A stretch of 46,153 nucleotides of DNA from an uncultured Candidatus Pelagibacter sp. (GTDB lineage Bacteria; Pseudomonadota; Alphaproteobacteria; Pelagibacterales; Pelagibacteraceae), in contig CAJQTH010000019.1 in NCBI GenBank assembly GCA_905618905.1, positions 1-46,153 on the forward strand. The letters run 5' to 3'. The notes below the pieces were generated by a model. The model ran no database searches, was not told the DNA's origin, and saw nothing but the letters and a program-made list of their open reading frames with translations. Shown piece after piece: positions 34,782 to 44,582 of the stretch. How positions within the stretch are numbered: position 1 is the stretch's first letter; each line of letters begins with the position of its first letter. A program made the position numbers and the translations under genes.

Positions 34782-36746
34782 TTAAGCGCTTTTTTCTTTA
34801 TCTTCTTCTTTTTTATCTTCTTTTTTATCTTCTTTTGTTTCTTCTTCTTTTACTTCTTCAAAATCCGCATCAACTACATTATCGTCTTTTTTTGTTTCGT
34901 CATTATTATCACCATCCTTAGGTGAACCCTCTTTTTTTTCTTGAGATTTGTAAATAGCTTCACCTAGTTTCATAGAAGCTTGAACTAAAGTTTCTGTTTT
35001 CTTTTTAATTTCCTCAGTATCAGTTCCTTTAATCGCTTCTTTTAAGTCAGTTGATGCATCCTCTATTGCTTTTTTATCAGCATCAGAAACTTTTGCACCA
35101 TGCTCTTTTAGATTTTTTTCAGTTGAGTGAATTAAAGTATCCGCTTGATTTCTTGCATCTACAGATTCTCTTTTCTTTTTATCTTCATCTTTATTAGCTT
35201 CAGCATCTTTTACCATTTTTTCAATTTCCTCATCACTTAAGCCACCTGAAGCCTGGATTTGAATTTTTTGTTCTTTTCCAGTTCCTTTATCTTTAGCTGA
35301 AACACTTACAATTCCATTTGCATCAATATCAAAAGTTACTTCTATTTGAGGTATTCCTCTTGCAGCTGGTGCAATACCAACTAATTCAAAATTTCCTAAC
35401 ATTTTATTGTCAGACGCCATTTCTCTTTCACCCTGAAGTACTCTTATTGATACAGCAGGCTGATTGTCATCAGCTGTAGAAAATACTTGGCTTTTTTTTG
35501 TTGGTATTGTTGTATTTTTTTCAATTAATTTTGTTGATACACCACCTAATGTCTCAATTCCAAGTGATAGAGGTGTTACATCTAAAAGAAGAACATCTTT
35601 AACATCTCCTTGTAGAACTCCAGCTTGGATTGCAGCACCCATTGCAACAACTTCATCAGGGTTTACACTTTTATTTGGCTCTTTACCAAAAAAGTTTTTA
35701 ACTTCAGCAAGGACCTTGGGCATTCTTGTCATCCCACCTACCATTACAATTTCATCAATTTCATTTGCAGTAAGACCTGCATCTTTAAGAGCAGTTTTAC
35801 ATGGTGGTAATGTTCTTGAAATTAAACTCTCAACCAAAGCTTCTAATTTAGCTCTAGTCATTTTTAGATTGATATGTTTTGGGCCTGTTTTATCTGCAGT
35901 TATAAATGGTAAATTAACATCTGTCTGTTCTGCAGAAGATAATTCAATTTTTGCTTTTTCAGCAGCTTCTTTTAACCTTTGAAGGGCTAATTTATCAGAT
36001 CTTAAATCAATTCCATTATCCTTTTTAAATTCACCAATTAAATAATCAACAATAGTGTTATCAAAGTCTTCACCTCCTAAAAATGTATCACCATTTGTAG
36101 ACTTAACTTCAAATACACCATCACCTAACTCAAGGATAGAGACATCAAAAGTTCCGCCACCCAAATCATATACAGCAATTTTTTTATTTTCTTTTTTTTT
36201 ATCCAAACCATATGCTAGGGAAGCTGCGGTTGGCTCATTAATAATTCTTAAAACTTCAAGACCAGCAATTTTACCAGCATCTTTTGTTGCTTGTCTTTGA
36301 GCATCATTAAAATATGCAGGAACTGTAATCACAGCTTTTGTTACTGCCTGTCCTAAATATTTTTCAGCTGTTTCTTTCATTTTTATCAGAATAAAAGCAG
36401 AGATTTGTGACGGAGAATATTTTTCTCCTCTAGCTTCAATCCAAGCATCTCCTTTTTCTGAATTAACAATCTTAAAAGGGGCAGCTGCAATATCTTTTTT
36501 TACAGTAGGGTCTTCAAAATTTCTTCCAATTAATCTCTTTACAGCAAAAATAGTATTTTCAGGATTAGTAACAGCCTGTCTTTTTGCAGGTTGACCTACA
36601 AGTTTTTCTCCATCTTCAGTAAAAGCCACAACGGAAGGAGTTGTTCTTGCACCCTCAGCATTTTCTAAAACTTTTGGCTGACTACCTTCCATGATAGACA
36701 CACATGAATTTGTTGTTCCTAAATCTATTCCTATAATTTTGCTCAT
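34782..36746 (-). CDS. dnaK: Chaperone protein DnaK (Hsp70)
   Basis: ATP-driven folding chaperone. The 654-residue protein starts [19 protein letters not shown], then [17 protein letters not shown] and [15 protein letters not shown]. The hinge region [12 protein letters not shown] and the linker [18 protein letters not shown] lead to the substrate domain. The lid ends in a long acidic tail, [20 protein letters not shown], unlike the short E. coli ending. It is preceded by a heat-shock-like promoter, and followed by dnaJ. Confidence 0.98.
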   Translation of the reverse strand: MSKIIGIDLGTTNSCVSIMEGSQPKVLENAEGARTTPSVVAFTEDGEKLVGQPAKRQAVTNPENTIFAVKRLIGRNFEDPTVKKDIAAAPFKIVNSEKGDAWIEARGEKYSPSQISAFILIKMKETAEKYLGQAVTKAVITVPAYFNDAQRQATKDAGKIAGLEVLRIINEPTAASLAYGLDKKKENKKIAVYDLGGGTFDVSILELGDGVFEVKSTNGDTFLGGEDFDNTIVDYLIGEFKKDNGIDLRSDKLALQRLKEAAEKAKIELSSAEQTDVNLPFITADKTGPKHINLKMTRAKLEALVESLISRTLPPCKTALKDAGLTANEIDEIVMVGGMTRMPKVLAEVKNFFGKEPNKSVNPDEVVAMGAAIQAGVLQGDVKDVLLLDVTPLSLGIETLGGVSTKLIEKNTTIPTKKSQVFSTADDNQPAVSIRVLQGEREMASDNKMLGNFELVGIAPAARGIPQIEVTFDIDANGIVSVSAKDKGTGKEQKIQIQASGGLSDEEIEKMVKDAEANKDEDKKKRESVDARNQADTLIHSTEKNLKEHGAKVSDADKKAIEDASTDLKEAIKGTDTEEIKKKTETLVQASMKLGEAIYKSQEKKEGSPKDGDNNDETKKDDNVVDADFEEVKEEETKEDKKEDKKEEDKEKSA

Positions 36747-36765
36747 AATTTAAATACTATCTTTC

Positions 36766-36793
36766 ATATAAGTGTTAATTTTTAATCTACAAG
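36766..36793 (-). promoter_or_regulatory. RpoH-type heat-shock promoter candidate for dnaKJ
   Basis: On the minus strand CTTG (36793-36790) is followed after 17 bases by CTTATAT (36772-36766). This matches the alphaproteobacterial RpoH pattern CTTG-N17/18-CCTATNT at all but one defined position. It lies 20 bases before the dnaK start. dnaK is a standard RpoH target. No CIRCE-type inverted repeat is seen. Confidence 0.6.
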
Positions 36794-36808
36794 TTCTGGC
36801 AATTATTA

Positions 36809-37468
36809 TTAATTGTCTGAATTCTCTTTATTTTCCTCACTTTTTAGCTCATCTTGAACTTTAGTTTTTTTTGAAACTCCAACTAATGCTGGCCTCAAAA
36901 GTCTATCTTTCATCATAAAACCTTTTTGAATTTCTTGAACTATTGTTCCGGGTTCTTTTTCGTCATCATCAATTTCCATCATAGCTTGATGTTGATTTGG
37001 ATCTAATTTTTTACCAATAGAATTTACAGGTGTGATTCCATTTTTTAAGAAAATTGAAACCATATCTTTGCTTATGATTTCAAAATGCTCTAAAGTTTTT
37101 TTTAAGGCTTCGGTATCTTTTAAAACTTCATCACTTTCTAAAATCTGTTTTGATCTCTCAAGATTATCAATTAAATTTAAAGCTTCTTTTGCAAATGAAA
37201 ATCCACCATAATCAAAAGCATCATCTTTTTCTTTTTCAAACCTTCTTCTTTGATTTTCCATTTCAGCAAAAGTTCTAGTAAGCTTATCTTCTAACTCTTT
37301 AATTTTTTCTTCAGGGGTAATCTCTTTTACCTCCTCTTTTACCTCCTCTTTTACCTCCTCTTTTCTCTCTGCTGAAATTCCTTGTACTTCTTGAATTTTT
37401 TCTTCCACTTCAGTCTCTTTAATTTCTTCGTTTTGATTTTCAGAATTAATGTTTTGATCTTTTTCCAT
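36809..37468 (-). CDS. grpE: Nucleotide exchange factor GrpE
   Basis: Releases ADP from DnaK. The 219-residue protein has an acidic, Glu/Lys/Val-rich N-terminus, then a coiled-coil dimer helix (ITPEEKIKELEDKLTRTFAEMENQRRRFEKE). The domain FAKEALNLIDNLERS and the C-terminal beta-domain DPNQHQAMMEI, GTIVQEIQKGFMMKDRLLRPALVGVSK are diagnostic. It is 62 bases upstream of dnaK, on the same strand. hrcA, its usual neighbour in many bacteria, is not present here. Confidence 0.97.
   Translation of the reverse strand: MEKDQNINSENQNEEIKETEVEEKIQEVQGISAERKEEVKEEVKEEVKEITPEEKIKELEDKLTRTFAEMENQRRRFEKEKDDAFDYGGFSFAKEALNLIDNLERSKQILESDEVLKDTEALKKTLEHFEIISKDMVSIFLKNGITPVNSIGKKLDPNQHQAMMEIDDDEKEPGTIVQEIQKGFMMKDRLLRPALVGVSKKTKVQDELKSEENKENSDN
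37325..37364 (-). repeat. 12-base tandem repeat in grpE
   Basis: The unit TTTTACCTCCTC (plus strand) is repeated exactly three times, followed by TTTT, at 37325-37364. On the minus strand it encodes the KEEV repeats in the acidic N-terminus of GrpE. Units are identical, so copy number may vary between strains. Confidence 0.9.
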
Positions 37469-37504
37469 GTAGACTTATATGGTATGAGATTTAATAATTG
37501 CTAG

Positions 37505-38107
37505 ATGTTAAAGAATAAAATTATAAAATTATTGATAGGGACTAATAATAAAGGAAAATTGAGAGAAATTAGAGACTTATTGCCTAAAAACCTTGAAATA
37601 TATTCTCCACAGGACTTTAAAATAAAAAGTCCTCCTGAAAATGGTAAAACATTTAAGGAAAACTCACTAATTAAGGCTAAATTTTTTTCTAAAAAATCAA
37701 AAGTGACATGTTTATCTGATGACTCGGGCTTAGAAATAGATGTTTTAGATGGAGATCCTGGAATTTATTCAGCAAGATGGGGAGGTAAAAAGGGTGATTT
37801 TAAAAAAGCGATGATTAGAGTTTTTAAAGAACTAGATAAAAAAGACAAAGACTGGCGAAAAAAAAAAATTAAAGCTAGGTTTATTTGTGCTTTAACTATT
37901 TACGACAAAAATAAAGAAATAATAAATTCTGTTGGTAAGGTCGAGGGTTTTATTTCACCAATTATAAAAGGTGAAAACGGGTTTGGTTATGATCCTATTT
38001 TTATACCAATTGGAAATAAAGTTACATTTGGTGAAATGAGGGCATCACAGAAATATAAAATAGATCATAGATTTAAAGCTTTTAAAAAAATTAAAAAACT
38101 TTTTTAA
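37505..38107 (+). CDS. rdgB: XTP/dITP pyrophosphatase (RdgB/HAM1)
   Basis: Removes deaminated purine nucleotides (XTP, dITP) from the pool. The 200-residue protein has LLIGTNNKGKLREIRDLLP with the substrate loop. It also has FKENSLIKAKFFS, CLSDDSGLEIDVLDGDPGIYSARWGG (the Asp-rich motif), and GENGFGYDPIF near the C-terminus. It is divergent from grpE with a 36-base spacer and converges on the LpoA-like gene with a 17-base overlap. Confidence 0.96.
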   Translation: MLKNKIIKLLIGTNNKGKLREIRDLLPKNLEIYSPQDFKIKSPPENGKTFKENSLIKAKFFSKKSKVTCLSDDSGLEIDVLDGDPGIYSARWGGKKGDFKKAMIRVFKELDKKDKDWRKKKIKARFICALTIYDKNKEIINSVGKVEGFISPIIKGENGFGYDPIFIPIGNKVTFGEMRASQKYKIDHRFKAFKKIKKLF

Positions 38108-39242
38108 ATTTTTCGTCTTCAACTTTATAAAAATTTAAAATATGATTTATCTTGTTATTTTTAATTTCAAAAATTCCAACTTTTCCTCTAAATAAAGTTT
38201 TTTTAGTAAACATATTTTGATCAATAACAGAGTTGTTTTGAAGTATTAAATAATAAACAAGACCCACCAAGTCATAACTTAGAAATGATAATTGATTTGG
38301 ATATTGATTATATTTTTCAAAATATTCTGCCGAAAATTTATCATAATTTTTTTTGTTTGCAGAGGGAAAGTAAAGTGGCTGTGAACTTGTTTCCTTAAGA
38401 AGAGACTCATCAAACCATTGGTTAAGAGTTATGAAATATTTTTCTTTTGGAAATACATCTGTATATAATAAGGAAGTAGTGACACTTTTTAAACTTTCAT
38501 CAAAATCTGATATCACCAGGGAATCGAAACTAACACTTCCAAGCGTATCTTTTTTTTTTAATATTTCAATTAATCTCTCCTTATTACTTTGATCAGATTT
38601 TTCCAATCTTACTATTTCATCTTCTAGATTTTGTTTTCTAACTTCATACCGTGTAATTTTTTCAATTTGTTCAGTAAGTTTAGTAGGGTCAGTATTATAA
38701 ATATAATTTTCTAATATTTTGATCTTAGAATTAGAAATAGCTTCCTCAATTTCATTTTTAAAACTCATATCTGGAGTTAAAAAAATAGTTTTTTCAATTT
38801 TATTTAATTTTATAAACTTATTTATTGCATTCAACTGAGACGTTGCATTTATTCCTGCATTAATAATATTTTTTGAAAAATTATTATTTTTGTTCGTTAA
38901 GGCTAAAAAAGTTACTTCATTTAGTTTATTAAGATAAATTAAACTTTCGTTAAATACAGGGCCAATTATTATCTTTACTCCTGAGCTAGCTAGTTCTTTA
39001 GCAGCCTCTAAAGTTGTTTCGGAATTTGATTTTGTATCTCTAGGAATAATTTCAATTGATGGGTTGTCTATTTTATTAATAGCAAGTCTTACAGATTTAA
39101 TTATAGATTCACCAATTTCAGAGTTTTCACCCGTTAAAGGGACAAGCAGGCCTATTTTAATTTTTTCGTTTGCTTTTACAATCCCCATATTCATTGAGAG
39201 GGTGAATGTTAAAAGCAATATAATTTTAATAATTTTTTTCAT
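38091..39242 (-). CDS. LpoA/YraM-like periplasmic-binding-fold protein
   Basis: The 383-residue product has a signal peptide (MKKIIKIILLLTFTLSMNMG, cleavage near VKA). Its domain resembles type I periplasmic binding proteins: KIKIGLLVPLTGENSEIGESIIKSVRLAINK and ELASSGVKIIIGPVFNESLIYLNKL. The location beside rsmI matches the penicillin-binding-protein activator LpoA (YraM) of other proteobacteria, which lies next to rsmI (yraL). An amino-acid ABC binding protein is the alternative, but no transporter genes are nearby. No lipobox Cys was seen, unlike E. coli LpoA. Confidence 0.78.
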   Translation of the reverse strand: MKKIIKIILLLTFTLSMNMGIVKANEKIKIGLLVPLTGENSEIGESIIKSVRLAINKIDNPSIEIIPRDTKSNSETTLEAAKELASSGVKIIIGPVFNESLIYLNKLNEVTFLALTNKNNNFSKNIINAGINATSQLNAINKFIKLNKIEKTIFLTPDMSFKNEIEEAISNSKIKILENYIYNTDPTKLTEQIEKITRYEVRKQNLEDEIVRLEKSDQSNKERLIEILKKKDTLGSVSFDSLVISDFDESLKSVTTSLLYTDVFPKEKYFITLNQWFDESLLKETSSQPLYFPSANKKNYDKFSAEYFEKYNQYPNQLSFLSYDLVGLVYYLILQNNSVIDQNMFTKKTLFRGKVGIFEIKNNKINHILNFYKVEDEKFKKVF

Positions 39243-39274
39243 TTTAATGATATTATTATAACGTTTATAATTTA

Positions 39275-40138
39275 ATGATTCTAGATACAGACAGCATAAA
39301 TAATAAAATTAAATGTGGCCTTTACATAGTTTCTACACCGATTGGAAATTTAAGTGATATCACCTTAAGAGCTCTGGAGGTGCTTAAAAAATCAGATTAT
39401 ATACTTTGTGAAGATACACGCACTTCAAAAAATTTATTAGATCGTTATGAAATTAAGTCTAAGCTTATTTCAAATCATAAATTTAACGAAAAAAAAAATT
39501 TATCTAAGATTATTGAAATTTTGAAATCAGATTGTATTGTTTCTCTAATTTCTGATGCAGGAACACCTTCAGTTTCAGATCCAGGTGCAGTATTGATTAA
39601 TGAGTGTTCAATCAATAAAATTAATATTTATCCAATACCAGGAGCTTCTGCAGTTTCATCAGCTGTATCAATAAGTGGTTTTAGTGAAAAATATTATTTC
39701 TATGGATTTTTTCCTGAAAAAAATAACAAACTGAAAGAAGATTTTGAAAAACTGAGAAACATAGAGGGTTGTATTGTTTTTTTTATATCACCAAGAAAAT
39801 TCAATAGATCAGTTAAAGATATAAAAGAATACTTTCTGGACAGAAAAATTTTAATATGTAGGGAAATGACCAAGTTTTATGAAGAGTTTATTAGGACTGA
39901 TGTCAATAAACTTGAAGTATTTAAATCTGACCCAAAAGGAGAATTGACAATTGTTATTTCCGAAAAAACAAAGGAAAGAAACTCTTCGATAATTTTAAAA
40001 GAATCTGATAAAAAAAATATTCGAAAAATGATTAAAAAACTAAGCATTAAAGATATTACAGATTTAATTAGTCAAAACTCTAATGTGCCAAAAAAAGAAA
40101 TTTATAATTATTGTCTAAAATTAAAAAATGAAAAATAG
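39275..40138 (+). CDS. rsmI: 16S rRNA (cytidine1402-2'-O)-methyltransferase RsmI
   Basis: SAM-dependent enzyme that 2'-O-methylates C1402 of 16S rRNA. The 287-residue protein has CGLYIVSTPIGNLSDITLRALEVL, then CEDTRTSKNLL, VSLISDAGTPSVSDPG, and IPGASAVSSAVSISGF. These are the family's tetrapyrrole-methylase-like SAM motifs. It is divergent from the LpoA-like gene (32 bases apart) and overlaps the BON lipoprotein gene by 11 bases. Confidence 0.96.
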   Translation: MILDTDSINNKIKCGLYIVSTPIGNLSDITLRALEVLKKSDYILCEDTRTSKNLLDRYEIKSKLISNHKFNEKKNLSKIIEILKSDCIVSLISDAGTPSVSDPGAVLINECSINKINIYPIPGASAVSSAVSISGFSEKYYFYGFFPEKNNKLKEDFEKLRNIEGCIVFFISPRKFNRSVKDIKEYFLDRKILICREMTKFYEEFIRTDVNKLEVFKSDPKGELTIVISEKTKERNSSIILKESDKKNIRKMIKKLSIKDITDLISQNSNVPKKEIYNYCLKLKNEK

Positions 40139-40721
40139 AATTATTTTAATAAGCTTAATCTTTTTAATTTTTGCAGGATGTGTGGGCATAAGTTCGAAAG
40201 GTATATTTGGAACAGGTGTTAGTGTTGCACTTGACCCAAGATCTTTAGGTACTCAAATAGATGATTCTGTGATGCAAAAAAATCTAGCAGCAAGATTAAT
40301 ATTAAGAGAGAAAAATTATTTAATATCTATAAACACAAAGGTTTTAGATGGAAGAATTTTTTTAACTGGTAAAGTAGACGACCCGGAAGAAAAACTTCAA
40401 ATTACCAAGTTAGCATGGGAGACTAAGGGAGTTAGATCGGTTAAAAATGACATTAAATTAAAAGAGGATTTTAACTTTCAACGATCAGCAAAAGATTTAT
40501 TAATAACTTCTCAACTACGTGCAGCTTTAATTCTTAACAAAAAAATTAATTCAACGAATTACCAAATAGATACTTATAAGAAAAAAATATTTATTTATGG
40601 AATTTCTTTGACAGCGGAAGAAAAAAAAATAGTGATAAGTGAGGCAAAAGAGATACTTGATGTTGAAGATGTTATAGCAAGTATAATTTTGGTTGAAGAT
40701 TTAAGAATTCAAAAGAATTAA
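40128..40721 (+). CDS. BON-domain lipoprotein (DolP/YraP-like)
   Basis: The 197-residue product has a lipoprotein signal with FAGC (Cys18). Two BON domains follow: the first about 47-115 (LAARLILREKNYLISINTKVLDGRIFLTGKVDDPEEKLQITKLA), the second about 122-195 (LITSQLRAALILNKKINSTNYQIDTYKKKIFIYGIS). It matches the outer-membrane lipoprotein DolP (YraP), which in E. coli is also near rsmI and lpoA. It overlaps rsmI by 11 bases and the convergent maeB by four. Confidence 0.88.
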   Translation: MKNRIILISLIFLIFAGCVGISSKGIFGTGVSVALDPRSLGTQIDDSVMQKNLAARLILREKNYLISINTKVLDGRIFLTGKVDDPEEKLQITKLAWETKGVRSVKNDIKLKEDFNFQRSAKDLLITSQLRAALILNKKINSTNYQIDTYKKKIFIYGISLTAEEKKIVISEAKEILDVEDVIASIILVEDLRIQKN

Positions 40722-43003
40722 TTTTTTTTATAATCAATTACATCTGCGGAGTAAGCAGCAACAGAAGCTAAATTTATAATCTCAGAGGTAGATGATCTTA
40801 AAGGAGCTATTTCAATAGGTTGACCTAAGCCAATTAGAAGAGGCCCAATAACTTTTGTATCACCCAAGCTTTTCATCATTTTATATGAAATAGCAGCACT
40901 ATGTTGTCCGGGCATTATTAAAATATTTGCATTTCCAACAATACTTGAGAAAGGATATAGTTCTTTGTATTCTTCATTTAATGCAACATCTGGCTGCATG
41001 TCCCCATCAAAATCAAAATCTACATTTTTATCCTTTAAAATTTCAACAGCTTTTTTTATATGCTTAGTTCTACTCGTTAGAGGCTGACCAAAAGTAGAGT
41101 GAGAAACAAAAGCAACTTTTGGAACAAAACCAAACATTTTAACCACTCTTGCAGATGAAATTGCGATCTCAGCAAGCTCTTCTGAACTTGGGTATTCATT
41201 TACACTTGTGTCCCCAACAAAAATTGTTTTTCCTTTTGCAACAACCATGTTTAATCCAAACATGATTTCACCTGGTCTAGCATCTATAACTTGTGTAACT
41301 TTATCAAAAGAGGCTCCAAATCTTCTAGTATTTCCAGTGACAGCACCATCTGCATCACCACAGGAAACCATACAAGACGCCCATATAACTCTATCATTTC
41401 TAACCAATCTATCACAGTCTCTTTCTAAAAGACCTTGCTCTCTTTGCATTTTTTCAAATAAAAAATTTACGTACTTTTTTCTTTTTTTTGTGTCTTCAGA
41501 ATTAACTATTTCGATATCAAAGTTTTCATTGTAACCAATCTCTTTTATTCTTTCTTTAATTTTTTCTTTTTTACCAACTAAAATTGGAACCCCTAACTTT
41601 GAATTTTTAAATGCAATTGCAGCTTTAAGGGTATTTTTGTCTTCGCCGTCTGCAAAAACAATTCTTTTTTGATTTTTTTTAATATAAGAATTAATACCCT
41701 GCATAATTGTAAGGGATGGGTTAAGTCTTTGTTTTAGTTGCTCTTTATATATTTCAAAATCATCAATATTTTTCCTTGCAACTCCACTATCCATTGCAGC
41801 TTTTGCAACAGCAGCTGGTATTACACTAATTAATCTTGGGTCAAAAGTTGATGGAATTATATAGTCTTTTCCATAATGAGGCCTATCACCACCCATCGCA
41901 GCTACCACTTCATCAGGAACATCTTCTCTTGTAAGTTTTGCTATTGCATCTGCAGCAGCTACTTTCATTTCTTCATTAATAGTTTTTGCTCTAACATCAA
42001 GAGCTCCTCTAAACACATAAGGAAACCCTATTAAATTATTTACTTGATTGGGATAATCTGATCTTCCTGTTGCTATAATTGCATCATCTCTAACTTCCAT
42101 TATTTCCTCAGGAGTTATTTCTGGATCTGGATTAGCACAAGCAAAAATTATGGGATTTTTTGCCATTTTTTTAACCATACTTTTTGAAAGAGCACCTTTT
42201 GCAGAAAGCCCCAAAAAAACATCAGCACCATTAATTGCTTCATCTAATGTTCTAAATTTTGTTTCATTAGCATGGGAGGATTTCCACTGGTTTAACCCTT
42301 CTCTTCCTCGATAGATAACCCCAGATCTATCAACCATAATAATATTTTTTTGAGGAACACCACTATTTTTAAATAAATTAGTACAAGCCATTGCTGACGC
42401 ACCAGCACCATTTACAACAACTTTAATATCATTTATTGATTTGCCACTAATATTAAGAGCATTAATTAATGCCGCTGTTGTTATTATTGCTGTTCCATGT
42501 TGATCATCATGAAAAACAGGAATGTCTAAAATTTCTTTTAATTTGTCTTCAATAACAAAACAATCTGGAGCAGCTATATCTTCTAAATTAATACCACCAA
42601 AACTGCAGGCAAAGTTTTTGATACTATTAATAATTTCATTAGGGTCTTGAGAGTCAATTTCTAAGTCTATAGAATCTATGTCAGCAAATCTTTTAAATAA
42701 AACTGCTTTACCCTCCATTACAGGTTTAGATGCCAGGGCACCCAAATTACCCATTCCTAAAATAGCTGAGCCATTACTTATAACTGCAACTAAATTTCCT
42801 TTAGATGTATAATCATAGGCAGTTTCTGGATTATCAGCAATTGCCTGTACTGGTACAGCAACACCTGGAGAATAAGCTAGTGCCAAATCTCTTTTAGTAG
42901 TCATTGGTTTAGAAGAATTGATCTCAATTTTTCCAGGTTTATTCTTGCTGTGGAAATCTAAAGCTTCCTTGTCAGTATAATGGTCTGTTTTAGTTTTTTT
43001 CAT
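40718..43003 (-). CDS. maeB: NADP-dependent malic enzyme (with phosphotransacetylase-like domain)
   Basis: Decarboxylates malate to pyruvate, giving NADPH. The 761-residue protein has the malic-enzyme domain with LALAYSPGVAVPVQAI, VAVISNGSAILGMGNLGALASKPVMEGK, and VFHDDQHGTAIITTAALIN. The NAD(P) loop is VVVNGAGASAMACTNL. From about residue 430 to the end it has a phosphotransacetylase-like domain (RIVFADGEDKNTLKAA, PGQHSAAISYKMM). This fused form is the standard alphaproteobacterial type. It is divergent from murJ, 50 bases apart. Confidence 0.97.
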   Translation of the reverse strand: MKKTKTDHYTDKEALDFHSKNKPGKIEINSSKPMTTKRDLALAYSPGVAVPVQAIADNPETAYDYTSKGNLVAVISNGSAILGMGNLGALASKPVMEGKAVLFKRFADIDSIDLEIDSQDPNEIINSIKNFACSFGGINLEDIAAPDCFVIEDKLKEILDIPVFHDDQHGTAIITTAALINALNISGKSINDIKVVVNGAGASAMACTNLFKNSGVPQKNIIMVDRSGVIYRGREGLNQWKSSHANETKFRTLDEAINGADVFLGLSAKGALSKSMVKKMAKNPIIFACANPDPEITPEEIMEVRDDAIIATGRSDYPNQVNNLIGFPYVFRGALDVRAKTINEEMKVAAADAIAKLTREDVPDEVVAAMGGDRPHYGKDYIIPSTFDPRLISVIPAAVAKAAMDSGVARKNIDDFEIYKEQLKQRLNPSLTIMQGINSYIKKNQKRIVFADGEDKNTLKAAIAFKNSKLGVPILVGKKEKIKERIKEIGYNENFDIEIVNSEDTKKRKKYVNFLFEKMQREQGLLERDCDRLVRNDRVIWASCMVSCGDADGAVTGNTRRFGASFDKVTQVIDARPGEIMFGLNMVVAKGKTIFVGDTSVNEYPSSEELAEIAISSARVVKMFGFVPKVAFVSHSTFGQPLTSRTKHIKKAVEILKDKNVDFDFDGDMQPDVALNEEYKELYPFSSIVGNANILIMPGQHSAAISYKMMKSLGDTKVIGPLLIGLGQPIEIAPLRSSTSEIINLASVAAYSADVIDYKKN

Positions 43004-43053
43004 TTATGTTAATTAGATATACAAATGGAACAAATTTAAGACTAATATGATTT

Positions 43054-44580
43054 ATGAACTTAATTAAGTCAACAGGCACATTTAGTTTTTTTACAATAAT
43101 AAGCAGATTATTGGGTTACCTAAGAGATATATTGATAGCTGTTTTTTTGGGTGCAGGCCCATTAGCAGATGCCTTTTTCGTGGCATTCAGGATACCAAAC
43201 ACATTTAGACGATTATTTTCAGAAGGAACATTTAATGCAGCGTTTGTGCCTAGTTATTCATCAGTATTAAATAATAAAAGAAAAGCACAAAAATTTGCAA
43301 ATAATATTTTTACATTACTGACAATAGTGTTGTTTTTTTTAGTCCTTGTTATTGAGATAATGATGCCAATATTTGTCTTTTTGATAGCACCAGGTTTTGA
43401 TGGTGATTATCAAAAAATGGAATTAGCTATAACTTTAACAAGAATTACTTTCCCTTTTTTAATATTTATTAGTTTGGCATCTTTTTTTTCTGCTATTTTA
43501 AATTCACATAATAAATTTGCCATAGCATCGGCTGCACCTATAATTTTGAATATTCTTTTAATTGGAGTATTAATCTTTGGAAAAATTTTAAATGATCAAT
43601 TAGTATATTATCTGTCTTATGCCGTAACAATCTCAGGGATTTTACAGTTTATTTTCTTGTATTCTTTTGTAAAGAAATACTTTTCTCCTAAAATTAATTT
43701 GTCATTTAAAATTGATAATAAAATTAAACTTTTTTTCAAAAAATTACTTCCTAGTATTTTTTCTTCTGGCGTTACTCAGATAAATATTTTAGTAGGGACA
43801 ATCATTGCATCTTTTCAAGCTAGCGCAGTATCTTATCTTTATTACGCAGATAGAATTTATCAAATAAATCTTGCTATTGCAGGAATTGCAATAGGAACAG
43901 TAATACTTCCTCAACTTTCCAAACATGTTCAGAGTAATAAAAAAGAAAAAATAAACTCAATTCAAAATAAAGCACTAGAGTTAAGTTTGTTTTTAAGTAT
44001 TCCAGCATCACTAGCATTACTTATTGCGTCTGAAGAAATTATATCCTCTTTATTTGGGTATGGTTCTTTCAATGAATTAAGCGTTATAAATTCTGCAAAA
44101 GCTTTATTCTACTTTGCAATTGGATTACCTGCATTTTCTCTTATTAAAGTTTTTTCAGCTTTTTTTTTCGCACGACATAATACAAAGGTTCCTTTTTATA
44201 TTTCTTTAACTTCTGTTTTGTTGAATGTGTTTATTAGTGTAGTTTTTTTTAAGGAAATTGGGTTCATAATTATACCAATAGCAACCACTATATCATCCTG
44301 GTTTAACGCCGTTTTATTATTCATTTTTTTAAAAACAAAAAATTTATTCAGTTTTAATTTAGTATTTTTAAATAGCTTTATTAAGATTTTATTAGCTTCA
44401 GTGTTAATGGGAATATTCTTTAATTATGTAATTCATTTTTTTAATGACAAGTTGCTTTATGAAGCAAGCTTTAAAGCTATTTATTTAATTGGTGCGGTTG
44501 TATTAGGATTAATATTTTATATTGTGATTGCAATTTTAATCAAGGCTTTTAAAAGAAGTGATATTAATTTAAACTACTAG
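43054..44580 (+). CDS. murJ: Lipid II flippase MurJ (MviN)
   Basis: Moves lipid II across the inner membrane for peptidoglycan synthesis. The 508-residue protein is highly hydrophobic with about 14 membrane helices. The N-terminus [27 protein letters not shown] and the conserved [32 protein letters not shown] are MurJ hallmarks; Arg residues there line the pore in the family. A mid-region [30 protein letters not shown] is also typical. It is followed after two bases by trpS, so both are likely one unit. Confidence 0.97.
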   Translation: MNLIKSTGTFSFFTIISRLLGYLRDILIAVFLGAGPLADAFFVAFRIPNTFRRLFSEGTFNAAFVPSYSSVLNNKRKAQKFANNIFTLLTIVLFFLVLVIEIMMPIFVFLIAPGFDGDYQKMELAITLTRITFPFLIFISLASFFSAILNSHNKFAIASAAPIILNILLIGVLIFGKILNDQLVYYLSYAVTISGILQFIFLYSFVKKYFSPKINLSFKIDNKIKLFFKKLLPSIFSSGVTQINILVGTIIASFQASAVSYLYYADRIYQINLAIAGIAIGTVILPQLSKHVQSNKKEKINSIQNKALELSLFLSIPASLALLIASEEIISSLFGYGSFNELSVINSAKALFYFAIGLPAFSLIKVFSAFFFARHNTKVPFYISLTSVLLNVFISVVFFKEIGFIIIPIATTISSWFNAVLLFIFLKTKNLFSFNLVFLNSFIKILLASVLMGIFFNYVIHFFNDKLLYEASFKAIYLIGAVVLGLIFYIVIAILIKAFKRSDINLNY

Positions 44581-44582
44581 TC

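Noticed and set aside
35464..35982. 172-codon plus-strand frame inside dnaK
   Set aside because: Antisense shadow of a strongly conserved chaperone gene; no start signal or recognised domain.
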